DNA of 64,000 nt from Lanius collurio (taxonomy: Eukaryota > Chordata > Aves > Passeriformes > Laniidae), in contig JACBWW010000023.1 of the NCBI GenBank assembly GCA_020086605.1, positions 766,225 through 830,224 on the forward strand. The letters run 5' to 3'. A model generated the notes under the pieces. That model worked only from the letters and a program-made list of their open reading frames with translations, did not search any database and had not been told where the DNA came from. Position numbers and translations under genes: made by a program. Within the stretch, counting starts at the first letter, position 1. Each line of letters starts with the position of its first letter. Below are positions 37,549 to 50,060 of the stretch, piece after piece.

Positions 37549-38699
37549 ATGGAATTAGAAACCTATATAATTCCAAACATTTTCTCTATTATATAGAATT
37601 CTCGCATACTTAAGCAACTTTCTATTTAGAACGAATCTCAGAGCTTAAATACAACTCGCATCTGGATCATAGATTGTGCTGCATATTATACAATCTGCAG
37701 TTACTGGAAATGTTTGTATCCTTTACTGAGAAAGAATGATTCATTTCATAGAAATTTTCATCTGCTATTAATCTTCCAGGATATAGTTAGTGTTCTGATA
37801 TTTTCAGATATTGTTTTATGGAGGGATTTAAAGTAGCTCTCCCTTGGCAGCCTGCAAGATTACTCAGTGATTATAAGCAACTCAATACTGTATGACAGCA
37901 TTTCCATGCAAGGGACTTACAATCATGTTTCATTAATTCGGCTTGAATGAAGCCTCATTTCAGGCCTTGAGGAGCTTAAGATTTATGTGAAATTAATAAC
38001 ATAACAGATGTCTTCACAATTTGGTTCCTCTGAAAAAAACTGATTACTTTGAAAACTTCAATGCTTTAAAATGCAGACTGAGGGAGTTTTTACTCTAGGG
38101 TAAAGAGTTACTCGTTTATATCAACTGAATCTCAGAACTAAGTGGAATTTAAATGTCAGATTTATATTAAATAGTCATATTCACCATTATTACATGTAAT
38201 AAACAAAAGCCTACTACTTTCATTAATAAGCAGTGTTGGACATTTAAAATAAAGCTTAGGAGATAAAGTCAGCACCTTTGCTAAGCAGTAAGAGTAAGTG
38301 AGACACAAGGGAGGTAAAAGAAGAATATCCAGGAAGCCCTGTTTTTTTTATCTTTGTTTCTGATAATTTAATCATCTTTTCCTCATAGGAAAACAAAATG
38401 CATCTGTGCTCACACAAAATTCCCCACTTTATAAGAGTTGAAGCTGTCTCTTGTGGATGCACATGCCTAAGGCCAAATGCCTTCTTTCTTTCACAGGACA
38501 CTTTAAACACTGGCTTCTCTTCTTTTTTTTCATTTTTTCAAAAATTCAATTCTTTTATCTAGGCTTCAGCCACACTAGGTGCCTTGCAAGCTGAATTTTA
38601 ACGCATGTATGAGCAAGGGGTTTATCTTTAAGGAAACTGTCTCTGCGATTACTTCTCCAAGTCCAAAAAAAAAAAATAATTGAAATAAAAATTATCTCC
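37549..38699. other. Non-coding stretch including a conserved-looking segment
   Basis: The part 37880-38010 (containing CATTAATTCGGCTTGAATG) looks more complex and constrained than its flanks and may be a conserved element. The rest is AT-rich with T and A runs and no supported gene. Confidence 0.4.
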
Positions 38700-39180
38700 T
38701 AGCTTTTCTTTTTGATCCGATATGCTGAAGGGCAGGGGGAACAATGCATTTTTGATTCACACACTCAAGTACAGCTGATAGGATAGTCACTGTGATGGTT
38801 CGATATGCAAATACGTTACATTAAGGGTTGAAAAATTGACACAGTGCAGGATATTACAGCTAAGACACTATCAGCAAAATCATAACAATTAGCTGTTTGA
38901 TTGCTGCAGACACGGTTCATGCACCAGCCTCACATTTATAATGAGGTACCCCCGATCCCTTTCTTGTCTCGCCCCACCCTCAGCACCATGTCCACATTGA
39001 TACGAAGCCTCGCCAAGAGGTAAGGGCTCCGAGATAAAGACCAAATATCAAAAGCATTAGTATAAATTACAATTGTACATTATTAGCTCTTTAATTACAT
39101 GAGATATCAGAGTGGAGCTTGCTGATTTCATGCTTATGTTAAAAGTTACCATGGCAGTATTTCTCCCTTGCGAGACGGCA
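38700..39180. promoter_or_regulatory. Strong candidate conserved block with octamer and retained CpGs
   Basis: This roughly 480-bp stretch keeps about eleven CpG sites in otherwise AT-rich DNA (such as GATCCGATATG, GTTCGATATGC, AATACGTTAC, GCGAGACGGC). It contains a perfect POU octamer, ATGCAAAT (38805-38812), within a palindromic-looking GATATGCAAATACG context. It has no simple repeat or transposon sequence. Of all blocks in the window it looks the most constrained. A candidate 36-nt exon lies inside it. Confidence 0.4.
38984..39019 (+). other. Candidate 36-nt microexon
   Basis: The segment is preceded by a pyrimidine-rich acceptor ending CCCCACCCTCAG at 38983 and followed by GTAAGG at 39020, giving GAG|GTAAGG, close to the ideal donor. 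Its length is 12 whole codons. Two of the three frames are open: one reads HHVHIDTKPRQE, the other (phase-shifted) TMSTLIRSLAKR, with an ATG at 38988 in a CACC context. A possible branch-point A lies in TTTATAATG about 45 bp upstream. Alternative explanations are a conserved enhancer with chance splice-like signals, or an alternative first exon starting at the ATG, since from that ATG the genomic frame hits TAA inside the donor. I recognise no gene. Confidence 0.25.
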
Positions 39181-39537
39181 TCAGGAATTATTGCTAGCAC
39201 ATGCTAAAACAGACAAAGCAATGTGTTCTCGCCACATTCTCTCCCTGTCTCTCTCTAAGTTTAATACCAAGGAATTCCTTAGGCATCTGAAAAAAAAAAA
39301 AAGAAAAAAAAAAAAGCACATGTCTGGCATGGGGCTGTGAACCAGATCTGAATTTGGAGATAAAGCCGGCATCCTAGGCCTAAGGCGGGTGGCTGCTGTG
39401 CTGACTGCGGAGGTGACTTGTTCTGCTCTCCATGAGGGACACCCGGTTTCCCCTGCACCAGCACCCCCCTCCTTGCCCACACCTCCCCGAGGGATGGCAT
39501 TAGCTGTGCCTCCAAAAACAGCTGCTTATCAGCTCCT
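39181..39537. other. Non-coding stretch with an A-rich tract
   Basis: An A-rich tract (A11, G, A12) lies at 39290-39315. The flanks give chance frames with Phe runs on the minus strand. GC content rises after 39360. Confidence 0.6.
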
Positions 39538-39673
39538 CTGGAGGGAGGAAGAAGCAGTGGGTGGCAGAAGGTTGTTGCAAGGAGCGGGGGATGGAGCGAG
39601 GAAGGGGGGTGAGGGGAAGGAAGAGGACCAAAAAACAGGAGACATTAATAAGGATGAAGGAAAAGGGGGGGAA
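39538..39673. repeat. Purine-rich, G-rich strand-asymmetric tract
   Basis: The plus strand is strongly biased to A and G over about 135 bp, with G runs of five, six, four and seven. There are not enough closely spaced G runs for a canonical four-run G-quadruplex, although non-canonical folding or triplex formation is possible. The bias explains the Gly/Glu/Arg-rich and Ser/Pro-rich frames on the two strands. Confidence 0.7.
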
Positions 39674-42600
39674 CTGCACTCTACCCAAACATGAATGCAG
39701 ACAAAGGCCTGATCAAGCAGCACACTTATTCACATGCCACTGATTTCTCCTTATTTACAAACATGCAAGATAATGCCTAAATATACCCATCAGTGCACCA
39801 GAGACAGAGAGAGGGAATCAACACAGGGATGGTTTTTGGTGTCTTGCCTCTTTTTAAAGGAGGGAAATCAGCATTTTACAATAAACACCTAGAAGAATTC
39901 CTCTGTGATGAGATGTAACAAATGCTGGAGTTACACATGAGTTTTTCCTCCAAATTCCCCAGCTGGCACCATCCCAAGTGCCTGTGTGCCACAGCCATGC
40001 AAAGCCACCTTCAAAGATCCCCTAATCGGGCAACAGGGAACCATGTCAGCATGGCTGGATCCAAAAGGTTTGAATTTAATGTCAGGCTTTTACTGCTTTT
40101 TTGGTCTTCTGCACGAGATCTCTGTGGACTGTGTGGTTAACAAGGACAGGCGCTGACAGACGTTGTCATGCACCATGGCAGAACCCTTCCTGCTCCGAGA
40201 AGATAGACTTAAAGCCAAATGAGCAATATAATTTGAATCGATTAATGAATGACAGAGAGCTCTGATGGCAAAGGCTCTCTTTAGCCCTGTGCCAATGAAG
40301 TGTTCTCACCCGTGACATACAGGCCCTTTTCTGGCAGAAGTGTGCTGAAGCACACCAAAAACCTCAATCAGAAAGGAATCACTCACCACTAAGCTCCAGA
40401 CAAATGGACTCGAAGGTCCAGGTCTCATTTTACCTCATCTGTTTTTCAAAGGTTCATAGAGCATTAGTGTGGAAAGAGAAAGTAACATAAAATTCATCAC
40501 TTACTATGTTTAATATAGGGGTGGTATGACCTCAGGTACCAACTCCTTTATCAGTGACAAGGAAGGATTGAAGGGTTTGAAGCTGTTGCTGGGATCAATC
40601 TGGCCTCAAAGAGGTTTGGATGATCTTTACTTAAAAGTCTTACCCTTTCAATGTGGCTTTAACATGTAAAAGTACAGAACATTCTGAACAAAATCCTGAA
40701 GAGGGATGAGAAAGCCTGAATGCAGCCTTTTCCCTTTTTTATCCCACTCTAACTTATTAACAGAAAGTATATAAAAGAAAATCCATGCACTTTAATGCAC
40801 TTTGCCTTAAAATGGCTTAATTTGAAGGCAATTTTTGACACTTTCCCGTTTTTGAGCACATTCATCAATAGCCCAAGTGACTGAGTGCTGTTCCTCTGCT
40901 CCATTCTCCTTTCCATCATCTACAGATTTCAAGTCAGCTTTGTCTGGTGATGCTGGTACCAAACATACAAATTCCTCATTTCTCTGAATAGTTTCACCTC
41001 TTTATCAACCTTCTCTAAATTAAAACATCATTTACCACAACAGAACAATAAAACAAATGTTTCAGAAAGCCTGGCTTTCAAGAAGAAATAGAGCAGCAGG
41101 ATTAGGGTAATCCAGAAGCAAGTAAAAGTTTTCTGGAACTGGCAAAAGTATTTAATATAAAAAGCTGAACTAAAAGATGTCAGACTCCACATTAAATTAC
41201 AACACTTCATTTATGCCATGAGAATTATGTTTAAACAATAACATATTTTTTTCTAATCTTTTTTTCCCAAAATAAAATTTCAGCATTGAAATCTTGCTAC
41301 TATAAAAGAAACAGAATACCAAAGGCCCTTTTTCTCCAAACCTCTCATCGATACTTACACCCTCCCCCCAAAGTTTAGGCTTTGCTGAATCAGCATTTTG
41401 GCCAGCTGGAATGCTCCCCTTCCATTCCACACAGCTGCTCTCACTTGTTTGGAGATGGCTATTGAGATATGGGGGACTGACATTCTCATGAGAATATAAT
41501 TTTGGACATAGCCTACCAAGCAGAAACAGCCTCTTATAAGAAAAAAGTCCAGAAAGAATAATAATGAAAGTGGGTATCAATGTTTAACCTTTGTAGCCTG
41601 TCTGTGCTTCTCACCCCAGGTCCTTCCTGTGACAGCAGTGACAGGACTTTCCCCCTTCCAGCTATGGGGCTCCACTGGATGCTGTACTAAGTTACACATT
41701 TGAGAACCTTAATTTAGTTCTGGAGAGGTATTCACACTGTGTCATGGTGCTCATGAGTGGGTTCACAACTTGGTGTTACTCAAAATCTTCAAAACTCCAG
41801 AGTTAGTAAGCATTATTAAAGTGCTTTTGTCAGCCCTTGAACACACAGTCCTGTTCCTGAGTCCAAAATGGGACAAATAGTCTCATCTCTCTTGGCTTGC
41901 TGGAGTCCCCAGATAATAATATTATATGCCAACTCGTCTATTTAAAAAGAAAAATATTCACAGGTATATTAGTGGTGCAGTTAAATAGATTAGAATTCAT
42001 TTAAATCAGTATTATCAGGGGGACAACATCCTTTCAGCTCCAACAACTTTTATTAAAAAAAAAATCCAGCAAACAACCACCTCAGATCACAGTAAATGGA
42101 ACCAAGCAATTTCTTCATATAATGCTTGTTATATTCACTTTAAGGGGAAAAGTAAATGAAGACTATAATAGAAAAAACAAAAACAGGCAGATCTAACTGT
42201 ACAATAAATACAGAACGTGCCCTATTTAATCTACTTACAGTAAAATCCACTGAGCAAAATTATAATTTGATATGGCTCATCTTAGCCAATAGAAACTCAT
42301 AAAATGTCTTAACATCATAATACATTGTACAAAAGAATCACTAAGTACCATAAAACATATGGGAATATGGGTCTGTATTCATCCATTACTCTTTGCCAGT
42401 GTAGCATATTAAAATGGTTTCTATTTAAGTACAGAGATCCCTGAAGTATACTACAGTCTTAATTAAAATGTCAATAAAATGCAAAAGTGCATTGGGGACC
42501 TTATCTGATTTTTAAAATTTTTTTTGTTAACTCTTTCAGAGTTATTTCTTAATAGCTCCATTATACTACTGAGGTTTGGAGCAATTAAAAATAAACATAA

Positions 42601-45600
42601 CTAAGCCATTTTTAATAATTAGCTGAAATCTGAGCATGATCTGTATCCCTTCTCTCTAGGACTATTCCCTGCAGGACTAGCTGGCAGGTTAAGTCAAGAC
42701 TGGAAAAGTAGGTCCTTACTGGAGGCCAGGAAACAACGCTTTGGGTATTCTCATTCCAACAGTTTTCTTTCAGTAGCTTTTAAAAAAGGGAGAGGGATTG
42801 TTTTGTGACTCTTTTTCTGAGATCAGAGACCTTGGCCAGCTAAGAAGCTGTCTGGATTTCAGTGACTCTTAGAGGGGACAGCATTCCTAGGCATGGGGGA
42901 CACAGACTTGTGGGGCAGATTGTCTCTCTGAAGTTCTTGCTCTGCCTTTCTATCAGACCCACCATAAATGGAAATAAAAACTGGAGCTGGCCAACAAATT
43001 ATTATCTACTTACCTTTTCTTCTCTGTCAATGAATTTAAAATTGCCTTTAAAAAATCCTTTTTACAAAAAAACCCAAATATACATCAAAATATTTTTCCA
43101 AAACTCGAAAAAACAGTTCAGTTTTAAGAATAAGATCCCATGCTTGCTTTTTGTGATACTGGAAGGATAACAACAGAACAAGTAAGCAAGCTTTTCTCTT
43201 TCTTCCTCTTCCATTCTCACAGCCTCTTGTACCAGAAGTGTTATTAAAGATAAATTCATTTTACCCCTATAATATTTCTGTAAAGTCTGCATCCCCTTGA
43301 GGTAAGAAAGAGTATCTTTGGAATGGAATTTTTCTATTCCTAGCAAGATCAAAATCTTGCTGAAAGTTATGATGCTGGGAGCAATCCCAGCACGCTGGCA
43401 GCACTGCAGTAAGCACCCATGTGGGGTCTTGGGTGACTGAGTCAGAGCAGGAGGGCTCTCCTGAGGGACATCCCTCCAAGGCTGCTTTGAGACAGTGGGG
43501 AGAGGACTCAGAAGTCTGTGGCAGTGTCCAGTCCAGCCTAAAAACCTGAAGGATCAGAGTCTCTTTCTCCATCCTTGTGTACACACAGGCACTGGACTGA
43601 CCTGGCTGCAGCCACTGACTCATTACATGGACTGGCAATTGCCTTCTGAGCACCAGGATAACACAGAAAACAAAAGGCAGTGCTGGTTTGGAAATCTGCA
43701 CCTCGTGGCTGGATACATACAGTGCCTGTATTTTTAGTAGGCAGAGAAAGATAAAAACCCAGAAGTAAATAAGAGAAGAAAAGTTTACCAGCTCAACATG
43801 CATTCAGATTGCAGCAGGTTCTGTTTCTCTTTCTACTTCCCCCCTTTCTGCATCCACTTTATGTTAAGTGACAAGCAGTTGGCAGGTTTTGCAGATATAT
43901 TGGCAATAGAGGACATACGATACAGCTGTGAAGATTTGTCTTACCAGGGTTTCAGCTGGTTTCTACTAACCAACAGCCAACAGCCACATTTTGGGGGTTA
44001 TGACCTCCAGTTATTTGAAAGAACTAGTGGGAGGAGGCAGGCAACACATTTTATGCACTAGTCTGCTGTTCCTAGAACATTTTTAGAACTTACTCTCATA
44101 AAACTGACTCTGTTTAATGATTCTCTAAAAAAATACAGTCAGGGTTTTTTTTATTATAAAGTGATTGGAAACAACATATCTTATGAACAGAACTGGAAAT
44201 TTAAACAGTCTTGGGGCCTTACACTGTACTGTGCTGAGCAAGAGCTTCCTGCAAAGTGCCAAATATTCTTACCTCCAAGGGGTTATATGGAAAGTGAAGG
44301 TTTTTAGCCCAGAATGTTGTATTCCCTTTAGTGAGGATAGCTCACATTACGTTTCTCAGTTCCTCCAATACTTTTTCTTTTAAAGCTAAAATAATAAAGG
44401 ATCTGGACTCTAACAGCAGAGCAACTCTCCTGTCAACCTCATATGCACTATGTGGTTTTCTAGCAGACATACCATTTTCCATAATCCTAAAGGTCTCATG
44501 TAACATTACTAAATGCAGCATTTCCATGTGATGTCATTGTAAGAATTTGGGAGGAAAAGGAAAAACTGCAGTTCTAGAATGAACTGGTGGCATCAGTCAA
44601 ACTCTGACCCCACTTGAGCCTAAATTAAGAATAAATCAAATTTTGATTGCCAAAAAGCATGTGGATATTGCATCATAATTTGACTAAGTTACTCCTGTCA
44701 AGTGTAAAAGTAATGGGAAACTTGAAAAATATAGTAACTGTCCAACAAATAACCTTAAAATACTCAACCACTGGATTAGGCCCAATAGCTCTCATTAACC
44801 CATTTAGCTCCCCTGGTGAAATGGGCAGACTAACAGAAATCACTGAGTACTCTAAATATAAATGCAGAGGAAATCCTTCCAGCAGATACCGGCTCCTGGA
44901 GATGGGGTTTGAAGGCCTTGCTGGTGGGTGCTTTGGAGAGGGGAGCTGGCAGCTTGTAGAGGTGGCCACAGTGTTGTGGGACCTGAATAACAACACACCC
45001 ACTTATTCCAGAGAAAGAGCTTCCCAGAGACCTTCTGCTTTTTGGAAGATGAGGGAGGAACTAAAAATTGACAAACTGACAAATGCAAAAAAGGAGAAAT
45101 CTCTATGATGTTCTCTAAACCAGCCAACTCCTTGTTCCTTGTGACTGCCAAGAATTTTATTATTACTAGAGAACACACCACAACAATTACAAATTTTAAA
45201 TTGAATTAAACTTAAGGAGACTGGTCTACAGTTACATATTTATATGATTGGTTTCTAATGTTGTAATTAATTATAAAAATGACTTGCCTGCAGCTATCAC
45301 ATACATATCTATATTTAAATAAGTCTGTTTTGTCTTATCGAGAAGTGGGTTAGTAAAGACAGAATTTCACTTATTTAATGTTTATTAATGAACCATTAAA
45401 CTAAAACAAGTGTGCAAATCTTTTCTTGCATCTTCAAATACACTGCAGTCAGAAACATAACAGCTGGTATGTACAAGACATTTTTCAGGAATGGCTTATG
45501 TGCAGTAAGTTTATATCCTATTCACATCTGAATAAATATTCACCTGTAGGCAAGTGAATTAGAGACCTGTGTTGAAGTCTCTTAATCATAAATGTCTTGT

Positions 45601-47354
45601 TGTCAAATCACAAAATAAACGTGAATAGTCAAGAAACAGAAGAACCTGCCTTTAACATCACACTGTTTAATGCTAATTCTGTCTTTGAAGAACTCTGTAA
45701 CATATACCCTACAGTATTTCTCTGCTGTATGAAACACTGTCAGCATTCAGGTATTTCCTAAGTTATCATACTGCAGGGGAGACTGCAGGAAGTACTGAAG
45801 GAAAACATTAAGAATCAGTCTTCATTTCCCCTGTTGTTCCCCCCTTCTCCAACTCAAAGTGCAAAGTCTTCAACTTAAGGTCACTGATTCCTCCTACTCC
45901 TTTCAGCCTTGCTAGAAGAGGGATAGGCATATCTGCTTCACCTAGCAATTATATTCCATCCTCTCTATGCAGCCTGACCAGAGTTTCCCTGCAGCAGGAC
46001 ACACACATTTCAGAATATGCTTCCAGATCCTGCCCTCAAGGAGTGACCTTCCCCACCCAACACCATCACCAGGATAAAAGAGGTTCCCTGACCTACTCTT
46101 CCTACACTGGGGTGATGCTCAAGTTGGGAATACAGAAATTCCAACTTGTGGAATGCTAGAAAGCTATTCTGTTCAACACTTTTTTTCTTCTCAAGTGTTG
46201 CGATGATTTTTTCTTTGTATCTCAACAGCAGTTTGTAAATTTTGCACTGATAAATCTGGGGAAGGAATATTTGCACAAACATTTGCCAAGATAGACAGAA
46301 CAGCTGCAGAAAAAGTTCTCACCCACTAACTGGAAAATAAGTGACATGTTCTCTGGCCATACCTTTTATTTTAAAGGTAGCATCTGTAAGACAAACACTT
46401 CCATTTGTTAAGAAAACAGATGCATTTGTTTCCCAGAAACAATAAGGAAAACATTGTCAAATTCAGAGGTAGAAAAAAAAACATTGAGATAATTTTGCCA
46501 GAATGGAATTTTAACATTTTAGACTGCATCAAAATGTATGACGTGCCTTGATGCGCCCTTGATTTTTCTCCAATACTCAAATAAATAATTGACAATTTCC
46601 CCAGCAGAGTATGGGATGCTCAGGAAAAATGTATGTGAGGTTCAGATTAAAACCACAAATATGTCTTTATCTATCAGACCTGTTTCAGGAAGCTAAATAT
46701 ATTCTTTGTTATGCAGAACCTTTATGATGCCCCCAAGGATGATTCATAGCCTGGTCTCTGATGCATGAAAGTTGAAGCCTCAAAGTCCTACTGAAGTCAA
46801 TGAGACTCAGCTCTGGTATGAACTGTTTCAACCTAAGTAGTCATGAGAGAAACTGTGACACATTTTCCTGACTTGAAATAATTCATGTGTGCTGTGATCT
46901 ATTGTAGAGCAGTAAAAGTCTTTGTTTTCATCAGAATATTTAGCAAAAGATTTTTCAAATGTTTTTGATTGTTTTGACAGTCTCAGCCTTTTACAGATGA
47001 GTTTATATTGCATAACTGTATCATCATAAACCCAAAACAGTAATAAAAGATGAAGTTATGATGTGGATAGAGAGGAAATAGGAAATGGTGTACCACTAAA
47101 AACACAGAAGAGTGCCTGTTCTCAGGAACAGAATCCTGCAAGATGTTGAATGAAGAAATTGGGAATATTCACATCCTGTGAAGCCAGAGAGTGCTTGGCT
47201 GCTTTCAGAATGAAAACAAATGACTGGCAATTGCTCGGAGTGGTGAAAGTGGGAATTGCATTTCATTTCATGTGCCTTACTTGCAGCCCTTCAGTGTTAA
47301 AATGATGATCTTCTGGTTCTTTTAAGGCAAATCACAAAGGTAACAAGAAAGAGA
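39674..47354. other. Long non-coding stretch, nothing distinct
   Basis: No supported gene, RNA or recent transposon over almost 8 kb. The 178-codon minus-strand frame at 43267-43803 and the 153-codon plus-strand frame at 44647-45108 lack domains and exon-like boundaries. CTACTGAAGTCAATGAGACT at 46781-46800 may be a scrap of an ancient repeat. Confidence 0.5.
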
Positions 47355-47374
47355 AAACAAACAAACAAACAAAC
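47355..47374. repeat. (AAAC)5 microsatellite
   Basis: Five perfect AAAC units. Confidence 0.92.
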
Positions 47375-49929
47375 CAGAGCTGGGTAAGAAAATCCCTGAG
47401 CAACAGAAGCAAGTCCCGGTTAATGCTGTTTACCTTGTTAGTGCAAAAAGAAAGAGACACTGTAAATGTGTTTTCTTCTTCCCATCCTAGAGGAAAGCTT
47501 GTGCTGTTCACAGAGCAGCCACAGCCCCTCTTGATGGGCCCACTTGGGTACAGTCACTCTCAAAGATCCAAAGTCTTTCCTTTACTCAGGCAAGTTTTCC
47601 AGCCATGTGAACATGCACACAGAATATTTTCCAATATGTATGTAAAACGACATATCTTTAAATAATCTTTGTCATAGTATTCTGTACACATCAGCAGGGG
47701 GCCTCTCCAGTTTTCCAAGTGTCATTTGAAATAAATATTTGTATTTAAATTCTATTGTGTTACCATATATCCTTAAGCAGATTGGAAAATTTCAAAATAT
47801 TTACATATATTTGAGACATCACCGAATGTGTTTGGGGTGGTGGGTGGGGAAGGCACATCTGCAATCCATTTTCTGCAGCATGAACGCTTACATTTTTGTT
47901 GTTGAGCAAAAAAAAGATGGCTTCAACAGATAAAGACAGCTCCTCATCCTCAGGCATTGCTAATGTATATCAGTTGCCCAGCTCTTAGGATGTGCACAAG
48001 ATAGCTGCTCTGTACTTTCCAAAAAATGCAGCTCTCCGTGTTTTTTTCTTGTTAATCTGTAAACCCAGATTAAGCAGTACTAAGCAGACCATTAAGAAAC
48101 TATTTCCAACACATTTCTCACATGAGAAAGGTCTTCTCCATATCTTTTCAAAAGCCAGAGTAAGCTTTCAGAATCTTGAAGGGAAAAAAACCCACACAGG
48201 TCACAGAACAAATTTAGCATTATCCTGCACTTTATATGTCCAGAAGAAAACAAATCAAAAGGAAGGTGATCAAAAGAAGAGCAAATGGACATGGCAGTAT
48301 CACAGAGAAGACATAAGTAAGGAGGGATTTGATCCCTTTATAATATTCATTTGGTACTTAACAAGTCAAAGCTCTGTGTTTGTAAGGCCAGAGCCAAGTG
48401 CTGGTTCACCAATTAACATACCCTGTTTGCACAGACTGGAATAAACAAGCACAGATATTCAGATAAAATACAGAACTGAATCCTCCCTAAGCCCTGCTGA
48501 TACACTCTAATTCCCAATTGTTCGTACCCTCATGCATTTTTTTAAGGTTTTTAAACACTGGATTCAGCAACCGTCACTTACACCTTACTTATTCTCTAAT
48601 CTCATCCTTTTTGATAGGAACAACTACTCAGGGAGTTTATGACTTTACCCAGAAGACAGCAGGTCACAGGCCCTGGCTGCACATGGGACATTTAGTGCCT
48701 ACATTGACCACACTGTAGGACCTTGGTGATACTGTGAAATTTTCCTGATGCTGTCTACTCCAGGAATAAAGCCTGAACTTATTTACACCTCTTTTCCAAG
48801 GATCATATTTCTCTGTCATGTGTCTTTAGCTATAAAAATAAAGAACAATCTGCCCAGCTGCATAATATTTCCCATTAAAATATAAAACAGAGGACATGGA
48901 TCATTAGCCATTCATCACACTAGATTCTCTTGAATCTTGACAATAGAACAGCAATGAAATACAAGAAATTGCGATTCTCTCATGGAAAGCCACACCAACA
49001 GCCTCCCCATTTGTTACACCTGTGCCACGTGGACAGGCACAGTTTCTGCATGCTTCCCCCATATCTGAAGACTGGGTGGGTTCAATAGGCATGAGGTTGT
49101 ACATCTTAATAATTGCTTTTCAGCTAATTCTAAAAGTGGCACATTAACAACTATTTTCACTAATGGCAACAGTATATTTTAATGACACTATTTCAGCTTG
49201 CTAATTAAGTGGACAGATTAGTGAGAGATAAATATCCATTCTTTTACAGAGCTAATAAAGAACTTGTCCTCATCTGAGATGTGCACATACTTCCAGATAG
49301 AAGTTTCCTGAAGAAATGGAGCCATAGGTGGGCCAGTTAATCCAGGGAAAACCCATACCCAGGTACATTTGCTGTCACTTGCTTTACAGATATTCAGCAA
49401 AAATGGCAGCATTTCACATCCCTCTCCACTCTGACAGAGTTCTGAATTTCTATCTCCAGCTACAGAGGTGGTGAAGAAGGTTTTGACTGACAGAAGATAT
49501 TTCTCTTCCACATGACTTAAGAATATCTCCTGTAATGGTTGCTTAGGTTGGTAAAAAGTACTCTTTAGCAGTTGATCAATTATGAATAAATACTCCAGCA
49601 TTTTCAAGTAACCGATTTTGCTTTTACCTATGCTGCACAATGAAGGCTTATCAATGCATGTCTAAGATACAAACTGAAACTATGCAGTGAACACACGAGC
49701 AAGCTGTCCCTAAATGACCTTGATTTTCAGCCATGTAATTTTGTTTGCAGGTCATCATGCATTAATTTGGGATGCTCCATGGATCATTACATATTGCCCC
49801 TGAATTATTTATTTACTGCACTTGACTGCTGTCTATTCTCTCTGAGACTTCAAGGGAAGAGTAGCATGCGAGAAGGGTACGAGCAGCTCAATACACAAGG
49901 CTGGATGATGGGAGACCATTATTAGAAAT
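47375..49929. other. Non-coding stretch, nothing distinct
   Basis: AT-rich DNA. Open frames up to 150 codons (47992-48444 plus) contain Lys-rich runs from A-rich sequence and no domain. Confidence 0.5.
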
Positions 49930-50060
49930 ACAGTGTAAAGTTAATTTGCCCTGTCACTTCTCTGGGCCTTCTTTCCTCCTTTTGCCTGATTTAGCTGTGG
50001 AGATTATAAATTCTTCAAGGCAAGAACTGTGCTTCAGCTGTTGGGTATTTCTACTCCTTG
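49930..50060 (+). mobile_element. Ancient L3/L2-type LINE (or MIR) 3' end fragment
   Basis: GGAGATTATAAATTCTTCAA, then GGCAAGAACTGTGC, follows the old vertebrate LINE-tail motif 'AGATTGTAAGCTCTTTGGGGCAGGGACTGT' base for base over most of its length, allowing for decay. The pyrimidine-rich part before it also fits. The element is long dead. A second copy in the same orientation lies at 53188-53260. The motif is recalled, not searched. Confidence 0.45.

Noticed and set aside
39580..39672. G-quadruplex
   Set aside because: There are several G runs, but spacing does not give four runs with short loops, so only a purine-rich tract is claimed.
39181..39694. Overlapping 60-101 codon frames on both strands
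   Set aside because: They are products of strand-asymmetric purine and A-rich sequence, with low-complexity translations.
43267..43803. 178-codon minus-strand open frame with a hydrophobic N-terminus
   Set aside because: The hydrophobic start could suggest a signal peptide, but no family is recognisable and there are no exon or promoter signals.
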